From: Petrolisthes cinctipes | Lineage: Eukaryota; Arthropoda; Malacostraca; Decapoda; Porcellanidae | NCBI GenBank assembly: GCA_033782935.1 | Contig: JAWQEG010000135.1 | Location: forward strand, 684,501 to 748,500 | Length of the DNA: 64,000 bases | Direction: 5' to 3' | Shown: positions 44,206-56,914 of the stretch, piece after piece | Layout of the letters: each line of letters opens with the position of its first letter | How positions within the stretch are numbered: position 1 is the first letter of the stretch | The notes under the pieces: model-generated | Databases searched by the model: none | Seen by the model: only the letters and a program-made list of their open reading frames with translations | What the model was told of the DNA's origin: nothing | Position numbers and translations under genes: made by a program

Positions 44206-45621
44206 TTAAGTTATAAAGTTTTTATAGTGCTGTATACATACTGATTCTAATATTCTACGTTTCTTGAAATTGTTGCACTTAATTATCATTTTACTAGACT
44301 TCCAATCAATACAGTGGTTGTTGTCATATGCATGGACAAAGTCAGCATTATTTGTGTTACAATTCGTCATATCTCGTTTATGTTCTTTCATTCTAACATC
44401 TAAAGATCTCCCAGTTTCACCTATATAAACTAAGTCACAGTCTTTGCAAGGAATTTTGTATACTCCTGCTTGGGGCTGGACAGTGGCATTATTTCTTACA
44501 AGAGTAGTTTTGATACTAGAAGTATATTTGAAGGCTATGTTTACATCAAGTTCTCTGCTAACTAACTGAATTTCTTCCAGACTTTTTACATAAGGAAGAC
44601 ATAAATAAGGTTTCTTTTCGGACTGACATTTAGGAACATAGAAGGTTTTCCTAGCCTTATAATAAGCTTTTCTGACAAACCAATCAGGATATTTCAAGTC
44701 ACGAAATATAATCCAAATTTTGTTGTTTTCTACCTCTAAATTTTTGGGGCTACAAATTCTTAATGCTCTGAGAAACAAGGTAGATATGACAGACATTTTG
44801 ATAGAATCATTATGATAAGAGAAAAAATTAATGTACATATCACAATGAGTGTGTTTCCTATAGACAGTGAAAGTAGGGAAGTCATTAATTTTAGTAACCA
44901 AAACATCAAGGAAGGGTAGGGACCCATCAATTTCCCATTCCATTTTGAAATTGATAGATGGAACCAAGTCATTTAATTTACAAAAGAAATCTTCAAAATT
45001 ATTGAGACTGTTGGGCCAAAAGGAGAAAATGTCATCTACATACCTATGCCATATTAGATTTGGGGGTGCAATGTTGGATAATAACTCAGTTTCAAAAAAT
45101 TCCATATACAAATTACTAAGGATGGGGGATAACGGCGACCCCATAGCATTGCCAAAACGCTGAATGAAGAATTTATCATTAAAAGAAAAAGCATTGGATG
45201 AAACACAAAGATTAATTAATTCATGGAAGGAAGATATTGGCATACCCCAATCTCAATCATAGTCTGGCATTTTCCTACTTAGAAATTCTAATACATCGTT
45301 AAGTGGCACTTTAGTGCAGAGTGAATCTACATCAAAACTTACCATTTTTCCATTAGTTAGGTTTAGAGACTTAATTTTATCATTAAAATGTGAGGAATTT
45401 TTAATGTGTGAACTTGAGATGCATCCCACTAATGGTGATAATTTATTGGCTAAGAATGTTGATAATTTGTAGCTAAATGATCCACAGTACGAAACAATGG
45501 GGCGAAGAGGAACACCATTCTTATGTGTTTTGGGTAGACCATATATGTGTGGAAGTTTAGGGTTGACTTGCATGAACCATTTGGCATCGATGTTGGGCAC
45601 ATTATTGAGTAGTTCTTTCAC
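44206..45621 (-). pseudogene. ORF2 (RT + GIY-YIG), U18, one nonsense codon
   Basis: A single TGA (45253-45255) replaces Leu between motif A and motif B', with neighbouring changes (YDLDLGMP reads YD-stop-DWGMP). Upstream 122 residues and downstream 345 residues are open, with YVDD and a complete EN. Motif A has Phe to Cys (DSLCTKVP). U20 carries the same lesions. Confidence 0.88.
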
Positions 45622-46477
45622 AGTACGGTTGAACCGGGTGGACAGACACTTTAATTAAGGGAGAAGATCTCAACTTTTCATAAGTGGTGACGTCATTTAA
45701 TAGATTTAACATCTTCTCATCGTAGTTAACTTTATCAAGTATCACAACTGAGTTGCTCTTGTCAGCTTTAGTTATGAAAATGGAGTTGTTTTTTCTTAAA
45801 TTCTCCAAGGCCAAACGAAACCGCCTAGGAATGGAATCATAGGAGTTAAAATGATCCAAAAAGCCATTGATTATAAAACCATTAAGGCACGGGAAATTAT
45901 GCCTTCCATTAAATACAGACGCAACAAAATCTAGGGCAATATTTCTACCAGGTTTTAGAGCAAAAGAAAAATCCAGTTGCAACACTTGATTTTCAATTTC
46001 CGATAGCACATAGGACGACAAATTCACCACTGAGCCCATAACACCACAGTTGTTCCACTCACTGGCACTGCACAATTCGCTGATGACTCTGTTGTGTCTA
46101 ATCCTGGTCTTGTTCACTTCATGGTTACACTTGTTACTGGCTGTCTGAAGTACGGATTCCAACAAATCATCATGAAGGTGTCCTTTGAGAAGTCGTATGT
46201 TACGTCGAAGAAGCCAATACGACTCATCAATTTCTCGTTTTATGCAGGCAACACGCTCAAGTAGAGTGGCACGGGCAACATCAGGAAACGGTGTAGTCCT
46301 CCATCTAAAGAACGGCAAGAAAGACTTAGGGATGACTTGTTTATGGAGGAATTTCAGTTGAAGCTTCTTTTTCTTGACTGCCGTTAAACACTTCTCGTAA
46401 CGTCGGAAGCAGGAGGTCAGGAACGGAAAAGTCAGCAGGAAGGAGGAGAAGAGGTGGTGTCTGATCGTGGGATCCAT
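45602..46477 (-). CDS. ORF1 (N-terminal PLE protein), U18
   Basis: Full-length, 291 codons; predicted protein identical to U20 (KREIDES, VNYDEKM). Confidence 0.83.
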   Translation of the reverse strand: MDPTIRHHLFSSFLLTFPFLTSCFRRYEKCLTAVKKKKLQLKFLHKQVIPKSFLPFFRWRTTPFPDVARATLLERVACIKREIDESYWLLRRNIRLLKGHLHDDLLESVLQTASNKCNHEVNKTRIRHNRVISELCSASEWNNCGVMGSVVNLSSYVLSEIENQVLQLDFSFALKPGRNIALDFVASVFNGRHNFPCLNGFIINGFLDHFNSYDSIPRRFRLALENLRKNNSIFITKADKSNSVVILDKVNYDEKMLNLLNDVTTYEKLRSSPLIKVSVHPVQPYCERTTQ

Positions 46478-46559
46478 AATGGAGTGGTAATTCACAATGA
46501 CGTGAAGAGCAGCATGCTAAGAAAAACCCACTTTTTATAGACAAAAAGCATTTAATATG

Positions 46560-46591
46560 GACGTTTCGGAGGCAACTACCTCCCTCTTCAG
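46560..46591 (-). ncRNA. Hammerhead-like ribozyme core, U18
   Basis: Identical to the U3 reference core. Confidence 0.55.
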
Positions 46592-46794
46592 CAGTACAGA
46601 GTTGAATGAAACATGAAAGGAAAATAGGCAGCTGACAGGAGGAGGGAGGGACAAGGTGTGTTCTGATGACAGACAACACCTCACCTCACCCAACCGACCT
46701 GACCTGGCCATTCCTCAGGGATCCGACCCCACATCTGGGAGGGATTTGACCACTAGTGCTCTCATTAATGGATCTAGTTTGAGCATACCTTCAT

Positions 46795-48193
46795 TTAAGT
46801 TAAAAAGTTTTTATAGTGCTGTATACATACTGATTCTAATATTCTACGTTTCTTGAAATTGTTGCACTTTATTATCATTTTACTAGAATTCCAATCAATA
46901 CAGTGGTAGTTGTCATATGCATGGACAAAGTTAGCATTATTTGTGTTACAATTCGTCATATCTCGTTTATGTTCTTTCATTCTAACATCTAAAGATCTCC
47001 CAGTTTCACCTATATAAACTAAGTCACAGTCTTTGCAAGGAATTTTGTATATTCCTGCTTGGGGCAGAACAGTGGCATTATTTCTTACAAGAGTAGTTTT
47101 GATACTAGAAGTATATTTGAAGGATATGTTTACATCAAGTTCTCTGCTAACTGACTGAATTTTTTCCAGACTTTTTACATAAGGAAGACATAAATAAGGT
47201 TTCTTTTCGGACTGACATTTAGGAACATAGAAGGTTTTCCTAGCCTTATAATAAGCTTTTCTGACAAACCAATCAGGATATTTCAAGTTACGAAATATAA
47301 TCCAAATTTTGTTGTTTTCTACCTCTAAATTTTGGGGGCTACAAATTCTTAATGCTCTGAGAAACAAGGTAGATATGACAGACATTTTGATAGAATCATT
47401 ATGATAAGAGAAAAAATTAATGTACATATCACAATGAGTGTGTTTCCTATAGACAGTGAAAGTAGGGAAGTCATTAATTTTAGTAACCAAAACATCAAGG
47501 AAGGGTAGGGACCCATCAATTTCCCATTCCATTTTGAAATTGATAGATGGAACCAAGTCATTTAATTTGCAAAAGAAATCTTCAAAATTATTGAGACTGT
47601 TGGGTCAAAAGGAGAAAATGTCATCTACATACCTATGCCATATTAGATTTGGGGGTGCAATGTTGGATAATAACTCAGTTTCAAAAAATTCCATATACAA
47701 ATTACTAAGGATGGGGGATAACGGCGACCCCATAGCATTGCCAAAACACTGAATGAAGAATTTATCATTAAAAGAAAAAGCATTGGATGAAAACAAAGAT
47801 TAATTAATTCAAGGAAGGAAGATATTGGCATACCCAAATCTAAATCATAGTCTGGCATTTTCCTACTTAGAAATTCTAATACATCGTTAAGTGGCACTTT
47901 AGTGAAGAGTGAATCTACATCAAAACTTACCATTTTTCCATTAGTCAGGTTTAGAGACTTAATTTTATCATTAAAATGTGTGAACTTGAGATGCATCCCA
48001 CTAATGGTGATAATTTATTGGCTAAGAATTTTGATAATTTGTAGCTAAATGATCCACAGTACGAAACAATGGGGCGAAGAGGAACACCATTCTTATGTGT
48101 TTTGGGTAGACCATATATGTGTGGAAGTTTAGGGTTGACTTGCATGAACCATTTGGCATCGATGTTGGGCACATTATTGAGTAGTTCTTTCAC
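46795..48193 (-). pseudogene. ORF2 (RT + GIY-YIG), U19, broken
   Basis: Three lesions lie in RT: a 16-base deletion near 47979 (between aatgtg repeats), a one-base deletion near 47792 (gatgaaaacaaag), and a Trp codon as TGA (47605-47607) six residues after YVDD. From Met at 47556 to 46795 motif D, thumb and EN are open; EN keeps GIY, CxxC and YIG. Confidence 0.88.
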
Positions 48194-49049
48194 AGTACGG
48201 TTGAACCGGGTGGACAGACACTTTAATTAAGGGAGAAGATCTCAACTTTTCATAAGTGGTGACGTCATTTAATAGATTTAACATCTTTTCTTCGTAGTTA
48301 ACTTTATCAAGTATCACAACTGAGTTGCTCTTGTCAGCTTTAGTTATGAAAATGGAGTTGTTTTTTCTTAAATTCTCCAAGGCCAAACGAAACCGCCTAG
48401 GAATGGAATCATAGGAGTTAAAATGATCCAAAAAGCCATTGATTATAAAACCATTAAGGCACGGGAAATTATGCCTTCCATTAAATACAGACGCAACAAA
48501 ATCTATGGCAATATTTCTACCAGGTTATAGAGCAAAAGAAAAATCCAGTTGCAACACTTGATTTTCAATTTCCGATAGCACATAGGACGACAAATTCACC
48601 ACTGAGCCCATAACACCACAGTTGCTCCACTCACTGGCACTGCACAATTCGCTGATGACTCTGTTGTGTCTAATCCTGGTCTTGTTCACTTCATGGTTAC
48701 ACTTGTTACTGGCTGTCTGAAGTACGGATTCCAACAAATCATCATGAAGGTGTCCTTTGAGAAGTCGTATGTTACGTCGAAGAAGCCAATACGACTCATC
48801 AACTTCTCGTTTTATGCAGGCAACACGCTCAAGTAGAGTGGCACGGGCAACATCAGGAAACGGTGTAGTCCTCCATCTAAAGAACGGCAAGAAAGACTTA
48901 GGGATGACTTGTTTATGGAGGAATTTCAGTTGAAGCTTCTTTTTCTTGACTGCCGTTAAACACTTCTCGTAACGTCGGAAGCAGGAGGTCAGGAACGGGA
49001 AAGTCAGCAGGAAGGAGGAGAAGAGGTGGTGTCTGATCGTGGGATCCAT
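48174..49049 (-). pseudogene. ORF1, U19, one nonsense codon
   Basis: The Lys of ALKPGRN is TAA (48525-48527). Both sides are otherwise open. Same lesion in U21. Confidence 0.87.
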
Positions 49050-49131
49050 AATGGAGTGGTAATTCACAATGACGTGAAGAGCAGCATGCTAAGAAAAACC
49101 CACTTTTTATAGACAAAAAGGATTTAATATG

Positions 49132-49163
49132 GACGTTTCGGAGGCAACTACCTCCCTCTTCAG
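49132..49163 (-). ncRNA. Hammerhead-like ribozyme core, U19
   Basis: Identical to the U3 reference core. Confidence 0.55.
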
Positions 49164-49366
49164 CAGTACAGAGTTGAATGAAACATGAAAGGAAAATAGG
49201 CAGCTGACAGGAGGAGGGAGGGACAAGGTGTGTTCTGATGACAGACAACACCTCACCTCACCCAACCGACCTGACCTGGCCATTCCTCAGGGATCCGACT
49301 CCACATCTGGGAGGGATTTGACCACTAGTGCTCTCATTAATGGATCTAGTTTGAGCATACCTTCAT

Positions 49367-50782
49367 TTAAGTTATAAAGTTTTTATAGTGCTGTATACAT
49401 ACTGATTCTAATATTCTACGTTTCTTGAAATTGTTGCACTTAATTATCATTTTACTAGAATTCCAATCAATACAGTGGTTGTTGTCATATGCATGGACAA
49501 AGTTAGCATTATTTGTGTTACAATTCGTCATATCTCGTTTATGTTCTTTCATTCTAACATCTAAAGATCTCCCAGTTTCACCTATATAAACTAAGTCACA
49601 GTCTTTGCAAGGAATTTTGTATATTCCTGCTTGGGGCTGAACAGTGGCATTATTTCTTACAAGAGTAGTTTTGATACTAGAAGTATATTTGAAGGATATG
49701 TTTACATCAAGTTCTCTGCTAACTGACTGAATTTTTTCCAGACTTTTTACATAAGGAAGACATAAATAAGGTTTCTTTTCGGACTGACATTTAGGAACAT
49801 AGAAGGTTTTCCTAGCCTTATAATAAGCTTTTCTGACAAACCAATCAGGATATTTCAAGTTACGAAATATAATCCAAATTTTGTTGTTTTCTACCTCTAA
49901 ATTTTGGGGGCTACAAATTCTTAATGCTCTGAGAAACATGGTAGATATGACAGACATTTTGATAGAATCATTATGATAAGAGAAAAAATGAATGTACATA
50001 TCACAATAAGTGTGTTTCCTATAGACAGTGAAAGTAGGGAAGTCATTAATTTTAATAACCAAAACATCAAGGAAGGGTAGGGACCCATCAATTTCCCATT
50101 CCATTTTGAAATTGATAGATGGAACCAAGTCATTTAATTTGCAAAAGAAATCTTCAAAATTATTGAGACTGTTGGGCCAAAAGGAGAAAATGTCATCTAC
50201 ATACCTATGCCATATTAGATTTGGGGGTGCAATGTTGGATAATAACTCAGTTTCAAAAAATTCCATATACAAATTACTAAGGATGGGGGATAACGGCGAC
50301 CCCATAGCATTGCCAAAACGCTGAATGAAGAATTTATCATTAAAAGAAAAAGCATTGGATGAAACACAAAGATTAATTAATTCATGGAAGGAAGATATTG
50401 GCATACCCCAATCTCAATCATAGTCTGGCATTTTCCTACTTAGAAATTCTAATACATCGTTAAGTGGCACTTTAGTGCAGAGTGAATCTACATCAAAACT
50501 TACCATTTTTCCATTAGTTAGGTTTAGAGACTTAATTTTATCATTAAAATGTGAGGAATTTTTAATGTGTGAACTTGAGATGCATCCCACTAATGGTGAT
50601 AATTTATTGGCTAAGAATGTTGATAATTTGTAGCTAAATGATCCACAGTACGAAACAATGGGGCGAAGAGGAACACCATTCTTATGTGTTTTGGGTAGAC
50701 CATATATGTGTGGAAGTTTAGGGTTGACTTGCATGAACCATTTGGCATCGATGTTGGGCACATTATTGAGTAGTTCTTTCAC
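49367..50782 (-). pseudogene. ORF2 (RT + GIY-YIG), U20, one nonsense codon
   Basis: Same TGA (50414-50416) and Phe to Cys change as U18. Downstream, YVDD and EN are open to 49367. Private changes shared with U22 include LVIKIND and HTYCDMY. Confidence 0.88.
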
Positions 50783-51638
50783 AGTACGGTTGAACCGGGT
50801 GGACAGACACTTTAATTAAGGGAGAAGATCTCAACTTTTCATAAGTGGTGACGTCATTTAATAGATTTAACATCTTCTCATCGTAGTTAACTTTATCAAG
50901 TATCACAACTGAGTTGCTCTTGTCAGCTTTAGTTATGAAAATGGAGTTGTTTTTTCTTAAATTCTCCAAGGCCAAACGAAACCGCCTAGGAATGGAATCA
51001 TAGGAGTTAAAATGATCCAAAAAGCCATTGATTATAAAACCATTAAGGCACGGGAAATTATGCCTTCCATTAAATACAGACGCAACAAAATCTAGGGCAA
51101 TATTTCTACCAGGTTTTAGAGCAAAAGAAAAATCCAGTTGCAACACTTGATTTTCAATTTCCGATAGCACATAGGACGACAAATTCACCACTGAGCCCAT
51201 AACACCACAGTTGTTCCACTCACTGGCACTGCACAATTCGCTGATGACTCTGTTGTGTCTAATCCTGGTCTTGTTCACTTCATGGTTACACTTGTTACTG
51301 GCTGTCTGAAGTACGGATTCCAACAAATCATCATGAAGGTGTCCTTTGAGAAGTCGTATGTTACGTCGAAGAAGCCAATACGACTCATCAATTTCTCGTT
51401 TTATGCAGGCAACACGCTCAAGTAGAGTGGCACGGGCAACATCAGGAAACGGTGTAGTCCTCCATCTAAAGAACGGCAAGAAAGACTTAGGGATGACTTG
51501 TTTATGGAGGAATTTCAGTTGAAGCTTCTTTTTCTTGACTGCCGTTAAACACTTCTCGTAACGTCGGAAGCAGGAGGTCAGGAACGGAAAAGTCAGCAGG
51601 AAGGAGGAGAAGAGGTGGTGTCTGATCGTGGGATCCAT
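50763..51638 (-). CDS. ORF1 (N-terminal PLE protein), U20
   Basis: Full-length, 291 codons; identical to U18 in predicted protein. Confidence 0.83.
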   Translation of the reverse strand: MDPTIRHHLFSSFLLTFPFLTSCFRRYEKCLTAVKKKKLQLKFLHKQVIPKSFLPFFRWRTTPFPDVARATLLERVACIKREIDESYWLLRRNIRLLKGHLHDDLLESVLQTASNKCNHEVNKTRIRHNRVISELCSASEWNNCGVMGSVVNLSSYVLSEIENQVLQLDFSFALKPGRNIALDFVASVFNGRHNFPCLNGFIINGFLDHFNSYDSIPRRFRLALENLRKNNSIFITKADKSNSVVILDKVNYDEKMLNLLNDVTTYEKLRSSPLIKVSVHPVQPYCERTTQ

Positions 51639-51720
51639 AATGGAGTGGTAATTCACAATGACGTGAAGAGCAGCATGCTAAGAAAAACCCACTTTTTATA
51701 GACAAAAATGATTTAATATG

Positions 51721-51752
51721 GACGTTTCGGAGGCAACTACCTCCCTCTTCAG
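51721..51752 (-). ncRNA. Hammerhead-like ribozyme core, U20
   Basis: Identical to the U3 reference core. Confidence 0.55.
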
Positions 51753-51955
51753 CAGTACAGAGTTGAATGAAACATGAAAGGAAAATAGGCAGCTGACAGG
51801 AGGAGGGAGGGACAAGGTGTGTTCTGATGACAGACAACACCTCACCTCACCCAACCGACCTGACCTGGCCATTCCTCAGGGATCCGACCCCACATCTGGG
51901 AGGGATTTGACCACTAGTGCTCTCATTAATGGATCTAGTTTGAGCATACCTTCAT

Positions 51956-53370
51956 TTAAGTTAAAAAGTTTTTATAGTGCTGTATACATACTGATTCTAA
52001 TATTCTACGTTTCTTGAAATTGTTGCACTTTATTATCATTTTACTAGAATTCCAATCAATACAGTGGTAGTTGTCATATGCATGGACAAAGTTAGCATTA
52101 TTTGTGTTACAATTCGTCATATCTCGTTTATGTTCTTTCATTCTAACATCTAAAGATCTCCCAGTTTCACCTATATAAACTAAGTCACAGTCTTTGCAAG
52201 GAATTTTGTATATTCCTGCTTGGGGCAGAACAGTGGCATTATTTCTTACAAGAGTAGTTTTGATACTAGAAGTATATTTGAAGGATATGTTTACATCAAG
52301 TTCTCTGCTAACTGACTGAATTTTTTCCAGACTTTTTACATAAGGAAGACATAAATAAGGTTTCTTTTCGGACTGACATTTAGGAACATAGAAGGTTTTC
52401 CTAGCCTTATAATAAGCTTTTCTGACAAACCAATCAGGATATTTCAAGTTACGAAATATAATCCAAATTTTGTTGTTTTCTACCTCTAAATTTTGGGGGC
52501 TACAAATTCTTAATGCTCTGAGAAACAAGGTAGATATGACAGACATTTTGATAGAATCATTATGATAAGAGAAAAAATTAATGTACATATCACAATGAGT
52601 GTGTTTCCTATAGACAGTGAAAGTAGGGAAGTCATTAATTTTAGTAACCAAAACATCAAGGAAGGGTAGGGACCCATCAATTTCCCATTCCATTTTGAAA
52701 TTGATAGATGGAACCAAGTCATTTAATTTGCAAAAGAAATCTTCAAAATTATTGAGACTGTTGGGTCAAAAGGAGAAAATGTCATCTACATACCTATGCC
52801 ATATTAGATTTGGGGGTGCAATGTTGGATAATAACTCAGTTTCAAAAAATTCCATATACAAATTACTAAGGATGGGGGATAACGGCGACCCCATAGCATT
52901 GCCAAAACACTGAATGAAGAATTTATCATTAAAAGAAAAAGCATTGGATGAAAACAAAGATTAATTAATTCAAGGAAGGAAGATATTGGCATACCCAAAT
53001 CTAAATCATAGTCTGGCATTTTCCTACTTAGAAATTCTAATACATCGTTAAGTGGCACTTTAGTGAAGAGTGAATCTACATCAAAACTTACCATTTTTCC
53101 ATTAGTCAGGTTTAGAGACTTAATTTTATCATTAAAATGTGAGGAATTTTTAATGTGTGAACTTGAGATGCATCCCACTAATGGTGATAATTTATTGGCT
53201 AAGAATTTTGATAATTTGTAGCTAAATGATCCACAGTACGAAACAATGGGGCGAAGAGGAACACCATTCTTATGTGTTTTGGGTAGACCATATATGTGTG
53301 GAAGTTTAGGGTTGACTTGCATGAACCATTTGGCATCGATGTTGGGCACATTATTGAGTAGTTCTTTCAC
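51956..53370 (-). pseudogene. ORF2 (RT + GIY-YIG), U21, broken
   Basis: Shares with U19 the one-base deletion (near 52953) and the TGA for Trp after YVDD (52766-52768). The first 188 codons (53370-52804) run open across the site of the missing 16-base deletion. EN is open to 51956. Confidence 0.88.
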
Positions 53371-54226
53371 AGTACGGTTGAACCGGGTGGACAGACACTT
53401 TAATTAAGGGAGAAGATCTCAACTTTTCATAAGTGGTGACGTCATTTAATAGATTTAACATCTTTTCTTCGTAGTTAACTTTATCAAGTATCACAACTGA
53501 GTTGCTCTTGTCAGCTTTAGTTATGAAAATGGAGTTGTTTTTTCTTAAATTCTCCAAGGCCAAACGAAACCGCCTAGGAATGGAATCATAGGAGTTAAAA
53601 TGATCCAAAAAGCCATTGATTATAAAACCATTAAGGCACGGGAAATTATGCCTTCCATTAAATACAGACGCAACAAAATCTATGGCAATATTTCTACCAG
53701 GTTATAGAGCAAAAGAAAAATCCAGTTGCAACACTTGATTTTCAATTTCCGATAGCACATAGGACGACAAATTCACCACTGAGCCCATAACACCACAGTT
53801 GCTCCACTCACTGGCACTGCACAATTCGCTGATGACTCTGTTGTGTCTAATCCTGGTCTTGTTCACTTCATGGTTACACTTGTTACTGGCTGTCTGAAGT
53901 ACGGATTCCAACAAATCATCATGAAGGTGTCCTTTGAGAAGTCGTATGTTACGTCGAAGAAGCCAATACGACTCATCAACTTCTCGTTTTATGCAGGCAA
54001 CACGCTCAAGTAGAGTGGCACGGGCAACATCAGGAAACGGTGTAGTCCTCCATCTAAAGAACGGCAAGAAAGACTTAGGGATGACTTGTTTATGGAGGAA
54101 TTTCAGTTGAAGCTTCTTTTTCTTGACTGCCGTTAAACACTTCTCGTAACGTCGGAAGCAGGAGGTCAGGAACGGGAAAGTCAGCAGGAAGGAGGAGAAG
54201 AGGTGGTGTCTGATCGTGGGATCCAT
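53351..54226 (-). pseudogene. ORF1, U21, one nonsense codon
   Basis: TAA for Lys in ALKPGRN (53702-53704), as in U19. Confidence 0.87.
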
Positions 54227-54308
54227 AATGGAGTGGTAATTCACAATGACGTGAAGAGCAGCATGCTAAGAAAAACCCACTTTTTATAGACAAAAAGGAT
54301 TTAATATG

Positions 54309-54340
54309 GACGTTTCGGAGGCAACTACCTCCCTCTTCAG
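54309..54340 (-). ncRNA. Hammerhead-like ribozyme core, U21
   Basis: Identical to the U3 reference core. Confidence 0.55.
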
Positions 54341-54543
54341 CAGTACAGAGTTGAATGAAACATGAAAGGAAAATAGGCAGCTGACAGGAGGAGGGAGGGA
54401 CAAGGTGTGTTCTGATGACAGACAACACCTCACCTCACCCAACCGACCTGACCTGGCCATTCCTCAGGGATCCGACTCCACATCTGGGAGGGATTTGACC
54501 ACTAGTGCTCTCATTAATGGATCTAGTTTGAGCATACCTTCAT

Positions 54544-55944
54544 TTAAGTTATAAAGTTTTTATAGTGCTGTATACATACTGATTCTAATATTCTACGTTT
54601 CTTGAAATTGTTGCACTTAATTATCATTTTACCAGAATTCCAATCAATACAGTGGTTGTTGTCATATGCATGGACAAAGTTAGCATTATTTGTGTTACAA
54701 TTCGTCATATCTCGTTTATGTTCTTTCATTCTAACATCTAAAGATCTCCCAGTTTCACCTATATAAACTAAGTCACAGTCTTTGCAAGGAATTTTGTATA
54801 TTCCTGCTTGGGGCTGAACAGTGGCATTATTTCTTACAAGAGTAGTTTTGATACTAGAAGTATATTTGAAGGATATGTTTACATCAAGTTCTCTGCTAAC
54901 TGACTGAATTTTTTCCAGACTTTTTACATAAGGAAGACATAAATAAGGTTTCTTTTCGGACTGACATTTAGGAACATAGAAGGTTTTCCTAGCCTTATAA
55001 TAAGCTTTTCTGACAAACCAATCAGGATATTTCAAGTTACGAAATATAATCCAAATTTTGTTGTTTTCTACCTCTAAATTTTGGGGGCTACAAATTCTTA
55101 ATGCTCTGAGAAACATGGTAGATATGACAGACATTTTGATAGAATCATTATGATAAGAGAAAAAATGAATGTACATATCACAATAAGTGTGTTTCCTATA
55201 GACAGTGAAAGTAGGGAAGTCATTAATTTTAATAACCAAAACATCAAGGAAGGGTAGGGACCCATCAATTTCCCATTCCATTTTGAAATTGATAGATGGA
55301 ACCAAGTCATTTAATTTGCAAAAGAAATCTTCAAAATTATTGAGACTGTTGGGCCAAAAGGAGAAAATGTCATCTACATACCTATGCCATATTAGATTTG
55401 GGGGTGCAATGTTGGATAATAACTCAGTTTCAAAAAATTCCATATACAAATTACTAAGGATGGGGGGATAACGGCGACCCCATAGCATTGCCAAAACACT
55501 GAATGAAGAATTTATCATTAAAAGAAAAAGCATTGGATGAAACACAAAGATTAATTAATTCAAGGAAGGAAGATATTGGCATACCCAAATCTAAATCATA
55601 GTCTGGCATTTTCCTACTTAGAAATTCTAATACATCGTTAAGTGGCACTTTAGTGAAGAGTGAATCTACATCAAAACTTACCATTTTTCCATTAGTCAGG
55701 TTTAGAGACTTAATTTTATCATTAAAATGTGTGAACTTGAGATGCATCCCACTAATGGTGATAATTTATTGGCTAAGAATGTTGATAATTTGTAGCTAAA
55801 TGATCCACAGTACGAAACAATGGGGCGAAGAGGAACACCATTCTTATGTGTTTTGGGTAGACCATATATGTGTGGAAGTTTAGGGTTGACTTGCATGAAC
55901 CATTTGGCATCGATGTTGGGCACATTATTGAGTAGTTCTTTCAC
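54544..55944 (-). pseudogene. ORF2 (RT + GIY-YIG), U22, broken
   Basis: An extra G near 55465 (atggggggataac) shifts the frame inside motif B', and the 16-base deletion lies near 55730. YVDD, thumb and EN are open from there to 54544. Confidence 0.88.
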
Positions 55945-56800
55945 AGTACGGTTGAACCGGGTGGACAGACACTTTAATTAAGGGAGAAGATCTCAACTTT
56001 TCATAAGTGGTGACGTCATTTAATAGATTTAACATCTTTTCTTCGTAGTTAACTTTATCAAGTATCACAACTGAGTTGCTCTTGTCAGCTTTAGTTATGA
56101 AAATGGAGTTGTTTTTTCTTAAATTCTCCAAGGCCAAACGAAACCGCCTAGGAATGGAATCATAGGAGTTAAAATGATCCAAAAAGCCATTGATTATAAA
56201 ACCATTAAGGCACGGGAAATTATGCCTTCCATTAAATACAGACGCAACAAAATCTAGGGCAATATTTCTACCAGGTTTTAGAGCAAAAGAAAAATCCAGT
56301 TGCAACACTTGATTTTCAATTTCCGATAGCACATAGGACGACAAATTCACCACTGAGCCCATAACACCACAGTTGTTCCACTCACTGGCACTGCACAATT
56401 CGCTGATGACTCTGTTGTGTCTAATCCTGGTCTTGTTCACTTCATGGTTACACTTGTTACTGGCTGTCTGAAGTACGGATTCCAACAAATCATCATGAAG
56501 GTGTCCTTTGAGAAGTCGTATGTTACGTCGAAGAAGCCAATACGACTCATCAACTTCTCGTTTTATGCAGGCAACACGCTCAAGTAGAGTGGCACGGGCA
56601 ACATCAGGAAACGGTGTAGTCCTCCATCTAAAGAACGGCAAGAAAGACTTAGGGATGACTTGTTTATGGAGGAATTTCAGTTGAAGCTTCTTTTTCTTGA
56701 CTGCCGTTAAACACTTCTCGTAACGTCGGAAGCAGGAGGTCAGGAACGGGAAAGTCAGCAGGAAGGAGGAGAAGAGGTGGTGTCTGATCGTGGGATCCAT
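55925..56800 (-). CDS. ORF1 (N-terminal PLE protein), U22
   Basis: Full-length, 291 codons, close to the block C consensus (LQLDFSFAL). Confidence 0.84.
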   Translation of the reverse strand: MDPTIRHHLFSSFLLTFPFLTSCFRRYEKCLTAVKKKKLQLKFLHKQVIPKSFLPFFRWRTTPFPDVARATLLERVACIKREVDESYWLLRRNIRLLKGHLHDDLLESVLQTASNKCNHEVNKTRIRHNRVISELCSASEWNNCGVMGSVVNLSSYVLSEIENQVLQLDFSFALKPGRNIALDFVASVFNGRHNFPCLNGFIINGFLDHFNSYDSIPRRFRLALENLRKNNSIFITKADKSNSVVILDKVNYEEKMLNLLNDVTTYEKLRSSPLIKVSVHPVQPYCERTTQ

Positions 56801-56882
56801 AATGGAGTGGTAATTCACAATGACGTGAAGAGCAGCATGCTAAGAAAAACCCACTTTTTATAGACAAAAAGGATTTAATATG

Positions 56883-56914
56883 GACGTTTCGGAGGCAACT
56901 ACCTCCCTCTTCAG
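56883..56914 (-). ncRNA. Hammerhead-like ribozyme core, U22
   Basis: Identical to the U3 reference core. Confidence 0.55.

Larger units (their letters stand above)
44120..46708 (-). mobile_element. PLE unit U18, block B/C chimera, 2589 bp
   Basis: The EN end is block B type (DWKSSK, cattcttcaggg, as U15 and U17). From about 44,740 onward the sequence is block C type (tttttggggctac, gagaaaaaattaatg, GSLPFLD, KELLNN). Confidence 0.94.
46709..49280 (-). mobile_element. PLE unit U19, block C, 2572 bp
   Basis: Shares nearly all lesions with U21 but also has the 16-base deletion that U21 lacks. Confidence 0.94.
49281..51869 (-). mobile_element. PLE unit U20, block C, 2589 bp
   Basis: Partner of U18 at 5,161 bases in RT and ORF1; its EN end differs (DWNSSK, block C type). 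Confidence 0.95.
51870..54457 (-). mobile_element. PLE unit U21, block C, 2588 bp
   Basis: Partner of U19 without its 16-base deletion, so 16 bases longer. Confidence 0.95.
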
